Assembly: GCA_900316975.1 (NCBI GenBank)
Contig: ONFA01000028.1
Coordinates: 1-44,717, forward strand
DNA from: an uncultured Prevotellaceae bacterium
GTDB lineage: Bacteria > Bacteroidota > Bacteroidia > Bacteroidales > Bacteroidaceae
Length of the DNA: 44,717 nt
Direction of reading: 5' to 3'
The notes beneath the pieces were generated by a model that was not told the DNA's origin, ran no database searches, and saw nothing but the letters and a program-made list of their open reading frames with translations. How positions within the stretch are numbered: position 1 is the stretch's first letter; every line of letters begins with the position of its first letter. Position numbers and translations under genes: made by a program. This document shows, piece after piece, positions 16,891 to 26,599 of the stretch.

Positions 16891-19062
16891 ATGAAACAGT
16901 TTTTATCAACAATCGCTTTTATCGCAGGTATTGTGCCAACCATAAAGGGCCAAACCGATGTCACTGAACAATACATCAAGAACCCTGATTTTGAAATCAA
17001 CTATCTCACATACTGGAATGTTTCAGGGATACAGATGCAAAATAATGCTTCGTTTGCAAAACATGGCGGTGTGTATGTAGAAAAGTGGACAAACAAAGGG
17101 AACGGCGTCGGCTCTGCCTCCATCACCCAAGAATTGAAAAATCTGCCACAAGGCCAATATACACTGAAGGTATTAGCGCAAAACATTCAGCAAGACAGTC
17201 CTACTGCTGCACAAAGTGGAGCTGTTGTTTTTGCAGGAGATAACACCACAGCCATCACAACGCCTGGTGAATATTCGGTTGACTTCACTCATCTGCATGG
17301 AAATATCACGATTGGTTTCAGACTCACCAATGCTACCGGCAATTATTGCTGTTGCGACAATTTCCGCCTTTATCGCAACGGGAATGCCAGCGAGAGTGCT
17401 GCACTTGAAGATGCACGACTATATGAAGAAGAGCGTGCCGCACTTGCCGAACTGTATGCCAATGCCAGCGGAGCCACTCCATCAGTGAAAGGGAATGACT
17501 ACATAGCCATCGGTGGAGTGTTCGCATTGGGACGATTTACGGTTACGACCAATGGAGCCACCATCAAGGAACGGGGATACTGCTTCTCAAAAAGCAACCC
17601 CGAACCCACGGTAATGGATAGTGTGTCAACTTACGCCTATAGCCACGAAGGTTCGATTTACGTGATTGAGCCTCTCACTCCTGAAACATTCTACTGGATT
17701 CGTCCCTACGTCATCACCAAAGACAATGTTGTCGCTTACGGCGAGTCCAAATATATTGCGACACTACCCAAAGCATCCTGCACTTGGACTTACGGATATG
17801 AGGGTGACGATGCTCAAAATGCACGTATTGTCCAAGCCATCAATAATGGCATTGTGAACTACAACGAATGCACTGCCATCAAAAAGTTCAATCTGTCAGG
17901 TCATTATGTATGGGGAGCAGGAGCTGGAAGTGGAACAGCAGAATGCAAATACGGTGGAGAGATGAACATTAGTCAAGCCGAAGCCTATCAACGTACAGGG
18001 ACTGTTCAGCATGAATTTGCACATGGTGTAGGTGTTGGCACACGAAAAATAGCTTGGGGGTTTGATGCCATAGGCAGTTGGGACAATACGGATGTACATG
18101 ATTGGGCGTGGAAAGGTCGCCGTGCAAACGACTTTGTACAATTCATGGAAAACTCCAAAGAAGTACAAGTCGTAGGTGACGGCACACATGGTTGGGCACA
18201 AAACACCAATGGACGCACCAACAAACTCATCGACTATGGCATCAATGGTGCTAACGAGGATAACAACACACAATTGCTCTATCGTGCCAATGCCATGTTT
18301 GTGGAGGCGATGCACGAGGATGGACTGAATGCTACATGGAATAATAAAACCGGAACACCTTGCTACAGTTACATTTATCACCCCTTGAAAAAATATTACC
18401 TGATGAACAAGGATTCAGAAGGAGGTTTGGGGGAAGGTCTGCTCTACCAGCGTGCCAGCACTGATATTGCATGGAGACCTTTATTGACAGGTGAAGTCAT
18501 CAGCAATTCTGCCGCATGGTACATGGAATATGATCCACAAAACAGTTTATATTCGTTCAAGAACGCTTCTACAGGCAAATACCTCACCCACCCCACCACG
18601 GGCAATCTATGCGTAAGAGTTGTTACGACAAATCCAAGCAGCACTGAGAAATTTCAATTGATGCCAGACCGCACGGATGTAACCATCGAAATAGATGGAA
18701 AAAAGAACAAGACACATGGATACTGGTTCACTTGGGAGAGCTCCGGTTCCCAGTCAATGAGTGCCGCCTCTTTTTCCAAACGTAGAGGATATGGAAGCAT
18801 CTCGCAAGAACCATTCAATTACAGCGACGATGCTACAACCCAACAATGGATTATCCTCAGCGAGGACGAACTGGCTGCCTATCAGCAGAAAGCAATCGAG
18901 ACAGGAATCAGCACGATCACGGTCAATGACAACGCATTTGACGGGGAGGGCACCATTGCTGGCATCTATACAACAGAAGGCATCTCGTTGGACACTCTTC
19001 AGAAAGGCATTAACATTGTTAAATACAGTAATGGTCAAGTGAAGAAAATCATTTTCAAATAA
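16891..19062 (+). CDS. Secreted putative HExxH metallopeptidase, multidomain, T9SS-type tail
   Basis: A 723-residue secreted protein with a signal peptide (about 1-20, ending IKG). Domains by eye: a carbohydrate-binding-like jelly-roll (about 22-165; NPDFEINYLTYWNVSG...CDNFRLYRNG), an Ig-like strand region (about 200-295), and a catalytic-like region with TVQHEFAHGVGVGT (His374, Glu375, His378). A beta-trefoil-like C-terminal part follows (about 480-670; KKYYLMNKDSEGG...SSTEKFQLMP), then a sorting-like tail ending GINIVKYSNGQVKKIIFK. HExxHxxG resembles metzincins, but the expected third His is Thr, so zinc ligation is uncertain. It lies one base upstream of the GH28 gene. I do not recognise a named family; it could be a protease targeting plant cell-wall or host glycoproteins. 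Confidence 0.7.
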   Translation: MKQFLSTIAFIAGIVPTIKGQTDVTEQYIKNPDFEINYLTYWNVSGIQMQNNASFAKHGGVYVEKWTNKGNGVGSASITQELKNLPQGQYTLKVLAQNIQQDSPTAAQSGAVVFAGDNTTAITTPGEYSVDFTHLHGNITIGFRLTNATGNYCCCDNFRLYRNGNASESAALEDARLYEEERAALAELYANASGATPSVKGNDYIAIGGVFALGRFTVTTNGATIKERGYCFSKSNPEPTVMDSVSTYAYSHEGSIYVIEPLTPETFYWIRPYVITKDNVVAYGESKYIATLPKASCTWTYGYEGDDAQNARIVQAINNGIVNYNECTAIKKFNLSGHYVWGAGAGSGTAECKYGGEMNISQAEAYQRTGTVQHEFAHGVGVGTRKIAWGFDAIGSWDNTDVHDWAWKGRRANDFVQFMENSKEVQVVGDGTHGWAQNTNGRTNKLIDYGINGANEDNNTQLLYRANAMFVEAMHEDGLNATWNNKTGTPCYSYIYHPLKKYYLMNKDSEGGLGEGLLYQRASTDIAWRPLLTGEVISNSAAWYMEYDPQNSLYSFKNASTGKYLTHPTTGNLCVRVVTTNPSSTEKFQLMPDRTDVTIEIDGKKNKTHGYWFTWESSGSQSMSAASFSKRRGYGSISQEPFNYSDDATTQQWIILSEDELAAYQQKAIETGISTITVNDNAFDGEGTIAGIYTTEGISLDTLQKGINIVKYSNGQVKKIIFK

Positions 19063-19063
19063 C

Positions 19064-20428
19064 ATGAAAATTACACTTCTATCATTGATGGCATGCGCAC
19101 TCATGTGCATGCCATCTTTCGCAAAAAAGACGATTGACAAATGGCCTGATGGCATGGAAATCAATGATTGGTTCGGGCAAAACCGTCCCGTTGACATCCA
19201 AACATTAGGGAAAGCATATCGCGTGACAGATTATGGCGTGGTGAATGACGGAAAACTTCACACATCTGAAATGCAAGCCCTTATTGACCGTGTGTCAAGA
19301 GAAGGGGGTGGTGTTATTATCATTCCAGAAGGCACCTATATGACCGGAGCACTGTTTTTCAGGCAAGGAGTACATCTGCACCTTTATGACGGAGCGACCT
19401 TAATGGGCAGCAATGACCCAAGCGACTACCCTATCGTACAAACACGTATCGAAGGCGAAACCTGCCTATATTATTCAGCATTAATCAATGTTGACGGGTT
19501 AGATGGCTTCACCATTTCGGGAAAGGGAACCATTGACGGAAACGGACTCACTTTCTGGAAACATTTTTGGGAACGAAGGAGTTGGAATCCGCAATGCACA
19601 AACAAGGACGAGCAACGCCCCAGATTAGTGTATGTCAGCAACTGCAAAAATGTACAGATAGACGGGGTGAAATTGCAAAATTCCGCTTTTTGGACTACAC
19701 ACATCTATAATTGTGAGAACGTCAAGTTACTGCGTTTACACATCTATTCTCCTGCAAAGCCAGTAAAAGCGCCCAGCACCGATGCCATAGACCTTGATGT
19801 GGTGAAAAACGTATTGGTCAAAGATTGCTACATGAGTGTCAACGACGATGCCATTGCCATCAAGGGAGGCAAAGGCCCTTATGCAGACTACTGGCGGACA
19901 TCCTACAGCGGTATTGACATCAATCAGTTTCCGGAGATGATAGGAAATGGTGGCAATGAAAACATCCTTATTGAAGATTGCGAATATGGTTTTTGTCATG
20001 GGTGCTTGACATTAGGAAGCGAATCTGTCTATAACCACAATATCATACTACGTCGTATCAAAGTGACGGAAGCGAACAATTTGCTATGGCTAAAGATGCG
20101 CCCCGACACACCACAGTTGTATGAACATATAAGGGTGGAGGACATAGAAGGAACTGGAAAGAATTTTCTGTTGGTTGCCCCATGGACACAATTCTATGAT
20201 TTGAAGGGACGAGAAACCATTCCGATGTCATACAGCAACTACATTACCATGCGAAATATCACATTCGATTGCGATGTTTTTTTCAATGTGAAACAGAAAC
20301 AAGACCAATACCGCCTTAGCAACTTCACATTCGAAAATCTAATCATTAAAGCCCAAAACACCGATTTCCATCAAGAATATGTGGAAAATTTCAACGTGAA
20401 GAACGTGAAAGCCGAAAAAAAGCCGTAA
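19064..20428 (+). CDS. GH28 polygalacturonase-type pectinase
   Basis: A 454-residue secreted glycoside hydrolase of family 28 that hydrolyses galacturonic-acid linkages in pectin by inversion. It has a signal peptide (MKITLLSLMACALMCMPSFA) and then a right-handed beta-helix with regularly spaced strands. The catalytic cluster is visible: STDAIDLD (Asp240, Asp243), VNDDAIAIKGG (Asp261, Asp262), FCHGCLTLGSE (His312) and LWLKMRPD. Exo-polygalacturonase and rhamnogalacturonan-hydrolase subtypes cannot be separated by eye. It is translationally adjacent to the HExxH gene (one base between stop and ATG), suggesting one mRNA. Its stop codon overlaps a TAAATTTG promoter-like element for the next gene. 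Confidence 0.95.
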   Translation: MKITLLSLMACALMCMPSFAKKTIDKWPDGMEINDWFGQNRPVDIQTLGKAYRVTDYGVVNDGKLHTSEMQALIDRVSREGGGVIIIPEGTYMTGALFFRQGVHLHLYDGATLMGSNDPSDYPIVQTRIEGETCLYYSALINVDGLDGFTISGKGTIDGNGLTFWKHFWERRSWNPQCTNKDEQRPRLVYVSNCKNVQIDGVKLQNSAFWTTHIYNCENVKLLRLHIYSPAKPVKAPSTDAIDLDVVKNVLVKDCYMSVNDDAIAIKGGKGPYADYWRTSYSGIDINQFPEMIGNGGNENILIEDCEYGFCHGCLTLGSESVYNHNIILRRIKVTEANNLLWLKMRPDTPQLYEHIRVEDIEGTGKNFLLVAPWTQFYDLKGRETIPMSYSNYITMRNITFDCDVFFNVKQKQDQYRLSNFTFENLIIKAQNTDFHQEYVENFNVKNVKAEKKP

Positions 20429-20433
20429 ATTTG
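20426..20433 (+). promoter_or_regulatory. -7 promoter element for the YidE/AspT-type transporter
   Basis: TAAATTTG matches TAnnTTTG. It overlaps the stop codon of the GH28 gene and lies 65 nt before the ATG at 20499. Confidence 0.45.
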
Positions 20434-20498
20434 CATCCCGAATCAGCCTGCATATTGGGCGAAACACTTAACAAAAGAACAATTGTACAACGATTGAT

Positions 20499-22208
20499 AT
20501 GGATTGGCTAATCGAACTCTTCACGACTGGTGGTGGTGTAGCGCATACGGTCATATTGTATGCCATGGTCATCTCTATGGGCGTATTCCTTGGCAATAAG
20601 ATAAAAGTAAAAGGAGTAACATTGGGCGTAACATGGATACTCTTTGTGGGTATTCTGGCTGGTGACTTGCTGATGCGTGGCGGAATTGAGGAAAACACCG
20701 CTGTCATCAATTTTATTCAAGACTTTGGGCTCATCCTGTTCGTTTTCAGCATCGGACTTCAGGTCGGTCCGTCCTTCTTTACATCGCTGAAGCAAGGAGG
20801 ATTGAAAGCGAATGGCGTTGCTGCCGGAATTGTGTTGTTGAACATTGCCGTGATGTTAGCCATCTATTATGGTTTCCGCAATGTTATCCCAGCAGTCGAT
20901 AATCTGCCCATGATGGTCGGCACCTTGTGTGGTGCAGTCACCAACACTCCGGGTCTTGGTGCTGCCAATGCTGCCCTCGAGCAAATCAACCAGATTCACC
21001 CATTCCAAGGAGGTGTGCCCGTAATTGCGAATGGTTATGCCTGTGCCTATCCCCTTGCCGTAGTGGGCATCATTAGCAGCATTATCCTCATCCGCATCAT
21101 CTTCAAAGTCAATTTTCAGAAAGAAGAGGAGCATTTCAACAAAAGGAATAATCGGGAGGCTGTCAAGCCTCATCTGATGACTGTCAAGGTGTTCAATCCC
21201 GCCATTGCCGACAAGACTATTCTGCAAGTGAGGGGATTCATTGGACGCGACTTTGTTTGTTCACGAATGCTCCACAACGGCCATGTTGTCGTTCCAAACA
21301 AAGAGACGCTGTTGAATGTCGATGACAAACTCTACATTGTCTGTGCTGAAGAAGATGCCGCAGCCATTGTGGCCTTCATTGGTCCAGAAGTGGCGGTCGA
21401 ATGGGATGAGCAAGATGTACCAATGGCATCCAGAAAGCACACCGTCACAAAAGATAACATCAATGGAAAAACGTTGGGAAGTCTGCATGCAAGTTCCATG
21501 TATGGCGTGAACGTCACCCGTCTCTACCGTTCAGGCATCGAGCTCTTTGCCAGCCCCAGTCTGATTCTGCAAGTAGGTGACATTCTCACCGTTGTAGGTC
21601 CCGAAGATGCTGTTGACCGCTTTGCCAACCGAATCGGTGACAAGAAGCAGCAATTGGACAAGCCCAATCTGCTCACCCTATTCCTCGGAATTCTTGTCGG
21701 CATCATTTTTGGTATGCTACCCATCAACATCCCAGGCATGTCAATGCCCGTCAAGTTGGGTTTGGCAGGAGGCCCGCTCATTATCGCCATCATGTTAGGT
21801 CGTTTCGGCTATAAACTCAAGCTGGTTGCATACACGACCAACTCGGCCTCGTTGATGATTCGAGACATTGGGCTGGTGCTCTTCCTTGCCAGTGTCGGCA
21901 TCAAGGCTGGTGGCAACTTTGTCGATACCGTCATCAACGGAGGTGTCCATTATGTGTGGATTGGTTTCCTCATCACCGTCATACCGCTACTTGCCATGGG
22001 TATCTTTGCCCGCATTAAGTGGCAGATGAACTATTTCCTACTCATGGGTATCATGAGTGGAGCCACCACTGACCCACCAGCATTGGCGTTTAGTACATCC
22101 AACGCAAACAACGGAATACCAACCGTTGGATATTCAACAGTCTATCCTCTGTCCATGTTCCTGCGCATCATTACAGCGCAAGTGATTATTTTACTCCTAT
22201 GCAGTTAA
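20499..22208 (+). CDS. YidE/AspT-type membrane transporter with two TrkA-C domains
   Basis: A 569-residue inner-membrane transporter of the aspartate:alanine exchanger (AAE) superfamily, which includes AspT and E. coli YidE. It has two membrane halves, each with about five helices, with duplicated cores ([21 protein letters not shown] and [21 protein letters not shown]) and Gxx[16 protein letters not shown] signature loops. Between them (about 220-380) lie two TrkA-C/RCK-C-like cytoplasmic domains ([19 protein letters not shown]...; [20 protein letters not shown]...), which probably sense a ligand. The substrate is unknown: amino acid or dicarboxylate exchange is the family precedent. It overlaps the next gene by 10 bp, so the two are probably co-expressed. 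Confidence 0.9.
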   Translation: MDWLIELFTTGGGVAHTVILYAMVISMGVFLGNKIKVKGVTLGVTWILFVGILAGDLLMRGGIEENTAVINFIQDFGLILFVFSIGLQVGPSFFTSLKQGGLKANGVAAGIVLLNIAVMLAIYYGFRNVIPAVDNLPMMVGTLCGAVTNTPGLGAANAALEQINQIHPFQGGVPVIANGYACAYPLAVVGIISSIILIRIIFKVNFQKEEEHFNKRNNREAVKPHLMTVKVFNPAIADKTILQVRGFIGRDFVCSRMLHNGHVVVPNKETLLNVDDKLYIVCAEEDAAAIVAFIGPEVAVEWDEQDVPMASRKHTVTKDNINGKTLGSLHASSMYGVNVTRLYRSGIELFASPSLILQVGDILTVVGPEDAVDRFANRIGDKKQQLDKPNLLTLFLGILVGIIFGMLPINIPGMSMPVKLGLAGGPLIIAIMLGRFGYKLKLVAYTTNSASLMIRDIGLVLFLASVGIKAGGNFVDTVINGGVHYVWIGFLITVIPLLAMGIFARIKWQMNYFLLMGIMSGATTDPPALAFSTSNANNGIPTVGYSTVYPLSMFLRIITAQVIILLLCS

Positions 22209-22903
22209 ACATCAACGACATACTTCACACCTTCTTGCAGTCAGCAGATTTTCCTCTGTTGGCTGCATTTGTGCTTGGTGTGCTCGTTGCACTCAACCCT
22301 TGTCAACTTGCCATCAGCATCTCCGCCTTGGCGTATGAATACCGCAACGGAAAGAAGTTGGCTGACGGCATCAGTTATGCATTAGGCAGAACCATCACCT
22401 ACACATTATTGGGATGGATAACCATGTGCTTGATAGGTGGCGGCAGCAATGTGGCAGGTTTGCAGAACGTGCTCTCGCAGTCAGAGGTGGCAGTTCCTTA
22501 CGTATTGATTGCCTTCGGGCTCTATCTACTATACAGAGCCTTTCGCCGCCATCATCATGGAGACAATTGCCACAACAGCGGAAAAATCATTAAGCGGAAT
22601 GGTCCCTTCGGTTCATTGGTCTTGGGCATGACACTTGCTCTTGCCTTCTGTCCCGAAAGTGCCATTTTCTATTTTGGCATGATGATTCCCCTAAGCATTT
22701 CTAGTCAAGTCGGAGCCATGATTCCGCTCACATTCGGGCTGTCAGCCAGCATCCCAGTCGTTGTCATTGCCTGGCTTATGCACAAAGCCGTCGATAAAGC
22801 GGCAAAACTAAGTCACGGATTTGAGCACTTCCAACAATGGCTTAATGGCATAACAGGTGTACTTTTCATTTTGATTGCCATCATACTTTTCATGGGAGAT
22901 TGA
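22199..22903 (+). CDS. CcdA/DsbD-like transmembrane protein
   Basis: A 234-residue, six-to-seven-helix inner-membrane protein. The pair [11 protein letters not shown] (near 33) and [15 protein letters not shown] (about 147-160) places a proline-flanked cysteine in each half, as in CcdA/DsbD-type electron carriers. The same pattern also occurs in the ArsG-type efflux family, so either thiol-electron transfer across the membrane or small-molecule export is possible. A His-rich loop ([11 protein letters not shown]) lies in the middle. The start overlaps the end of the AspT-type gene by 10 bp. The function of this pair is not evident from context. Confidence 0.78.
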   Translation: MQLNINDILHTFLQSADFPLLAAFVLGVLVALNPCQLAISISALAYEYRNGKKLADGISYALGRTITYTLLGWITMCLIGGGSNVAGLQNVLSQSEVAVPYVLIAFGLYLLYRAFRRHHHGDNCHNSGKIIKRNGPFGSLVLGMTLALAFCPESAIFYFGMMIPLSISSQVGAMIPLTFGLSASIPVVVIAWLMHKAVDKAAKLSHGFEHFQQWLNGITGVLFILIAIILFMGD

Positions 22904-22966
22904 ACATTATTTGAGCGATTTAAAAACTTTAATAAAACAAAATGCCGATAAATGATTTTTTTGTGC

Positions 22967-22974
22967 TACCTTCG
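22967..22974 (+). promoter_or_regulatory. Weak -7-like element before the 11-residue-repeat gene
   Basis: TACCTTCG differs from TAnnTTTG at one position. It lies 38 nt before the ATG at 23013. Low certainty. Confidence 0.35.
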
Positions 22975-23012
22975 CACTAAAATCATTCCGCTATAGATTT
23001 AAGCACCACAAT

Positions 23013-23789
23013 ATGATTGAAGAAGATAGACAAAATGAACACGAAGAATCCACGGGGAAAAGTGCATCGCAATTGATGCGTGAACTCCTCCGACTGATTA
23101 TCGTGCTGATATGGAGATTCCTTGTCTGGCTCTTTAAGCGATTCTTAAAGGGTGTCTTGTGGTGCATGCAGGCTACAGAGACAGGCTGTAAACGTCTGAA
23201 CGAATGGTGGCACGACAACAACACTCAAGAGAAGGTTGCCAAGACCAAGGCATGGCTCAAAATGGCAGCCCAAACTTTTGGGAGATGGTGCGTCATTGCA
23301 GGGAAAGCCACCATTCATGGCATATCCATCGGAGCACAAGCCACATGGCGCGGCATTAAAGTGGCGACGAAAGCCACAGCCAAGGGTATCGTCATTGCTG
23401 TCAAAGCGACAATTCAAGGCATTATTCACCTACGTCCTACCATCAAAAAACTCGGCAGACTCATCGTGCAAGGAGGCAAAGCCATTGTTGCGTGGACGAA
23501 ACGATGCAAACGTGGCATGAAACTCTCGCGCATCAAGAGGAGACGCCGCTATGAAGCCTTCCGACGAAATGGAGGTGTCAAAGGATGGATGGTCGGCACC
23601 ACGCGCAATGTACGAAAGAACATAGAGATGTTCATGGAGGAAGACCAAGAAGAAGCGGCTCCCGATGCAGTGACAGAGGACGACATCATGGAAGAAGCAC
23701 TGGAAGAGGGTGCCAACGATGGCAAGAGAAGCATGAAAATCGGGAAATCTTTCATCTCACGCGCCAAAAACTTCATGGATGTAGAATAG
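23013..23789 (+). CDS. Basic protein with four 11-residue amphipathic repeats, function unknown
   Basis: A 258-residue protein I do not recognise. It has an acidic start (about 1-20), a hydrophobic/aromatic helix (about 24-50, LLRLIIVLIWRFLVWLF...) that may be a membrane anchor, and then four consecutive 11-residue repeats at 98-141: KATIHGISIGA, QATWRGIKVAT, KATAKGIVIAV, KATIQGIIHLR. A very basic stretch follows (KRCKRGMKLSRIKRRRRY, about 163-180), and then an acidic tail (about 211-237). The KAT-x-x-G-I periodicity resembles the 11-mer repeats of lipid-binding amphipathic helices such as synucleins. The gene lies 97 bp upstream of the MscS-type gene on the same strand, so a shared membrane role is possible but not shown. 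Confidence 0.75.
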   Translation: MIEEDRQNEHEESTGKSASQLMRELLRLIIVLIWRFLVWLFKRFLKGVLWCMQATETGCKRLNEWWHDNNTQEKVAKTKAWLKMAAQTFGRWCVIAGKATIHGISIGAQATWRGIKVATKATAKGIVIAVKATIQGIIHLRPTIKKLGRLIVQGGKAIVAWTKRCKRGMKLSRIKRRRRYEAFRRNGGVKGWMVGTTRNVRKNIEMFMEEDQEEAAPDAVTEDDIMEEALEEGANDGKRSMKIGKSFISRAKNFMDVE

Positions 23790-23886
23790 CACTTCCGAAA
23801 GACTTGCAACCAGGCACAATACATCAGTCTTACACAAAACCCATAAACCTCACACAATACCACTCCCATAAAAAACAAGCATCATC

Positions 23887-26433
23887 GTGAAAAAGATTCT
23901 TATTACACTGATACTCCTCCTGTCCGTAGCACTACAAAGCCAAGCAGTGCTAAAAGAGAAGGACTTGGGACATACCCTGCACGTTCTGCGTCTCGAACTA
24001 TACAACAAGTGGACAAGGCAGAAAGCCAGAATGAAGCAGATGGAAGAACGCAGTAAAGCGCAACACGAACGACTCGTTGCCATCTCCAAACGCTGCGAAA
24101 CGACAAGTCTTATCCTTTATTCGCAAGGACAGGATTTCACCTTCGACATGGCGTATGCTTGCCAAGAGGCAACCTCCTTGTATCGTGAGTTTCAAAAGAG
24201 CACCATCCCTTTCGACCAGATAAAACAGAACATTGAGTTCGAGATTGCCAACTACGATAGTCTGATTTACTCTCTGAAACAAATACCGCCAGCCATGCTC
24301 GATGCCGACAACGCAGACGATGAACAAAACAAGGCTGACAGCACGAGCAGAGCGACCTCCGAAACAGAAGAGAGCAGTACTTTCATGCTGGATGCCCAAG
24401 GCATCAAAGACCGTGCCATGTGCATCGAATACGCTGAAACACTACGGGAGAATATGAGAGTCATCCTAAGAAGGCTGGAGAAAGAAAACAAGCACTACAC
24501 AGACTTGTTTCTCCGCATAGATAGGCTGAACAACTTTGCCCAGGAAAAATACACAGATTTACAACAGAGCATCTTCATCAATCCCGGCACCAATTATCTT
24601 CGGATTCTTTCCGCCATTCCTCGTCAATGGGAACGGATAAAGGACGACTTCAACACCAAGTATAAACCATTGGAAGAGCGTGGGCGCAATGGGCAATTCA
24701 AAGAATACAGGTCTGAGTGGAGAGGCGGCATCGTCTTGTTTGCCAGCATCTTCATGCTCATCTACATCCTTGGAGGAGCCATTCTCAGCAATGTGATTCT
24801 CCGCTGGCTGGTTCCCAAACGTTTCCGCACCGAAAGGTTCAAGCAGAAACGTGGCACGCTCATCATTGCACTTGCCGTGTTCCTTTTTGCCGTTGCTGTC
24901 ATGATTGTCCGCACCATCATTCACCACAGCCTGATGCTGATGGCTACAGACCTCATGATTGAAATGGCTTGGCTGATAGAAGCCATCTACGTGTCACTAA
25001 TCATTCGCCTGAAGGGGGAAGAAATCAAGGATGGAGCCAAAGTTTATGCGCCTTTCATCCTCATATCGATGATTGTCATCTGTTTCCGAATTATCCTGAT
25101 TCCCAACACATTGGTCAACATCACCTTTCCGCCAGTTCTTCTTGCATTCACCATTTGGCAGATTATCTCGCTAAAGCAATGCTGGAAGAATATACCGACA
25201 AGCGATGCCATCTACTGCTCCATATCCCTTTTCGTCATGCTGGCATCGTGCATCCTTTCATGGGTGGGTTTCACGCTTATGGGCGTCCAGATCATCGTTT
25301 GGTGGACATTCCAACTTGCCGCCATCGCCACTATCACCTGCTGCTATGACCTCATGGAGATGTATGAAAATGGACCCCTCTGCCGACGCATCAAGAGGGC
25401 ATACGGAGATGCTGTCAAAGAAGATGAGATTCGTTACAAAATGAAGAGAGGTGACTTCGTTGACCAGACTTGGGTGTACGACTTTGTCAACAGAGCCTTC
25501 ATTCCTGTCTGTGCTGTCTTCTCTATCATCATCAGCGTTTACATGGCAGCGGCGATATTTGACCTCCGCCAGTTGTGTATCACTTGGTTCATCCGAGAGA
25601 TTCATGTTGACAGACTCTTCACTGCATCTATTTCCAAGTTCTGTCTCGTGGCTGCCTTGTTCTTCATTTTCAAATACATTAACTATTTAGTCCGTTCCTC
25701 TTGGTTCCGCTATCGCAGAAAACATAAAAACAAGGACTTCAATGCCACGCTTGCACGTAACATCATCGCTTTGTTGATTTGGGGCATCTACATCATCGCA
25801 GTCTTCTTAATGCTCCACGTGCCAGGGACAGGGATTGCCATCGTGACGGGCGGTTTGTCAACGGGTATGGGCTTCGCCTCTAAGAGCCTCTTGGAAAACT
25901 TCTTCTACGGCATTTCCCTCATGTCGGGACGTGTGCGTGTAGGCGATTACATCGAATGTGACGGCATGATTGGAAAAGTAGAGAGCATCACCTACCAGAG
26001 TACACAAATCACAACCCTGGACGGTAGCGTGGTAGCCATTCTCAACTCCGACCTCTTCAGCAAGAACTTCAAAAACCTGACCCGCAACCATCAGTATGAA
26101 CGCATTGCCATCCCATTCGGAGTGTCCTACGGCACCAACGTGGAAGAAGTGAGACGCTTGATTGTGGAAGGCATCAAAAGCATCTGCAAGAAAACACCCG
26201 ATGGCAGAGATATCGTCACACAGAAGCACCCCATATTGGTCGCATTCTCCGACTTTGGTGCCAGCAGCGTCGACTTGCTACTTGTAGTTTGGGTACTCGT
26301 TGATCAACGCATTTCTTTCACAGCACAAGCCAAAGAAAAAATCTATCAAGTGCTCAACGACAACCACATTGAGATTCCGTTCCCACAGCAAGACATTTAT
26401 ATCAGAAGTATTACAAATTCGGAGCAGAACTGA
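23887..26433 (+). CDS. Large MscS-family mechanosensitive channel
   Basis: An 848-residue protein. It starts at GTG with a signal peptide (MKKILITLILLLSVALQSQA) and then a periplasmic region (about 22-275) of mostly coiled-coil/helical character (KARMKQMEERSKAQHERL...). About ten transmembrane helices follow (about 280-660). The last part is the MscS pore and beta domain: pore helix GIAIVTGGLSTGMGFASKSLLENFF, then GRVRVGDYIECDGMIGKVESITYQSTQI and a C-terminal alpha/beta domain ending at QQDIYIRS. The layout resembles large MscK/MscM-type channels that release solutes under membrane tension. The GTG start is supported by the signal peptide that begins there. Confidence 0.92.
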   Translation: MKKILITLILLLSVALQSQAVLKEKDLGHTLHVLRLELYNKWTRQKARMKQMEERSKAQHERLVAISKRCETTSLILYSQGQDFTFDMAYACQEATSLYREFQKSTIPFDQIKQNIEFEIANYDSLIYSLKQIPPAMLDADNADDEQNKADSTSRATSETEESSTFMLDAQGIKDRAMCIEYAETLRENMRVILRRLEKENKHYTDLFLRIDRLNNFAQEKYTDLQQSIFINPGTNYLRILSAIPRQWERIKDDFNTKYKPLEERGRNGQFKEYRSEWRGGIVLFASIFMLIYILGGAILSNVILRWLVPKRFRTERFKQKRGTLIIALAVFLFAVAVMIVRTIIHHSLMLMATDLMIEMAWLIEAIYVSLIIRLKGEEIKDGAKVYAPFILISMIVICFRIILIPNTLVNITFPPVLLAFTIWQIISLKQCWKNIPTSDAIYCSISLFVMLASCILSWVGFTLMGVQIIVWWTFQLAAIATITCCYDLMEMYENGPLCRRIKRAYGDAVKEDEIRYKMKRGDFVDQTWVYDFVNRAFIPVCAVFSIIISVYMAAAIFDLRQLCITWFIREIHVDRLFTASISKFCLVAALFFIFKYINYLVRSSWFRYRRKHKNKDFNATLARNIIALLIWGIYIIAVFLMLHVPGTGIAIVTGGLSTGMGFASKSLLENFFYGISLMSGRVRVGDYIECDGMIGKVESITYQSTQITTLDGSVVAILNSDLFSKNFKNLTRNHQYERIAIPFGVSYGTNVEEVRRLIVEGIKSICKKTPDGRDIVTQKHPILVAFSDFGASSVDLLLVVWVLVDQRISFTAQAKEKIYQVLNDNHIEIPFPQQDIYIRSITNSEQN

Positions 26434-26507
26434 CATTAAAAACAAAAAAAAAACATTCTTTTATCAAAAAAAATGTCAATTGTAGCTGATGAACGAAAAA
26501 AAAGTAT

Positions 26508-26515
26508 TACTTTTG
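26508..26515 (+). promoter_or_regulatory. -7 promoter element for tonB
   Basis: TACTTTTG matches TAnnTTTG, with a leader of about 75 nt to the ATG at 26600. The leader has a GC-rich stretch (GGGCTGCCCAAAGGCGGC) that could pair with itself. Confidence 0.55.
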
Positions 26516-26599
26516 CCTCGGAACTGAACGAGAGGGCTGCCCAAAGGCGGCTTATCAGTGTGTCAAAACGTAGAGATAACTAAAAAATAAATATAATCT

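Noticed and set aside
11763..20428. A polysaccharide utilisation locus with SusC/SusD
   Set aside because: No SusC- or SusD-like gene, sigma/anti-sigma pair or hybrid two-component regulator is present in this stretch.
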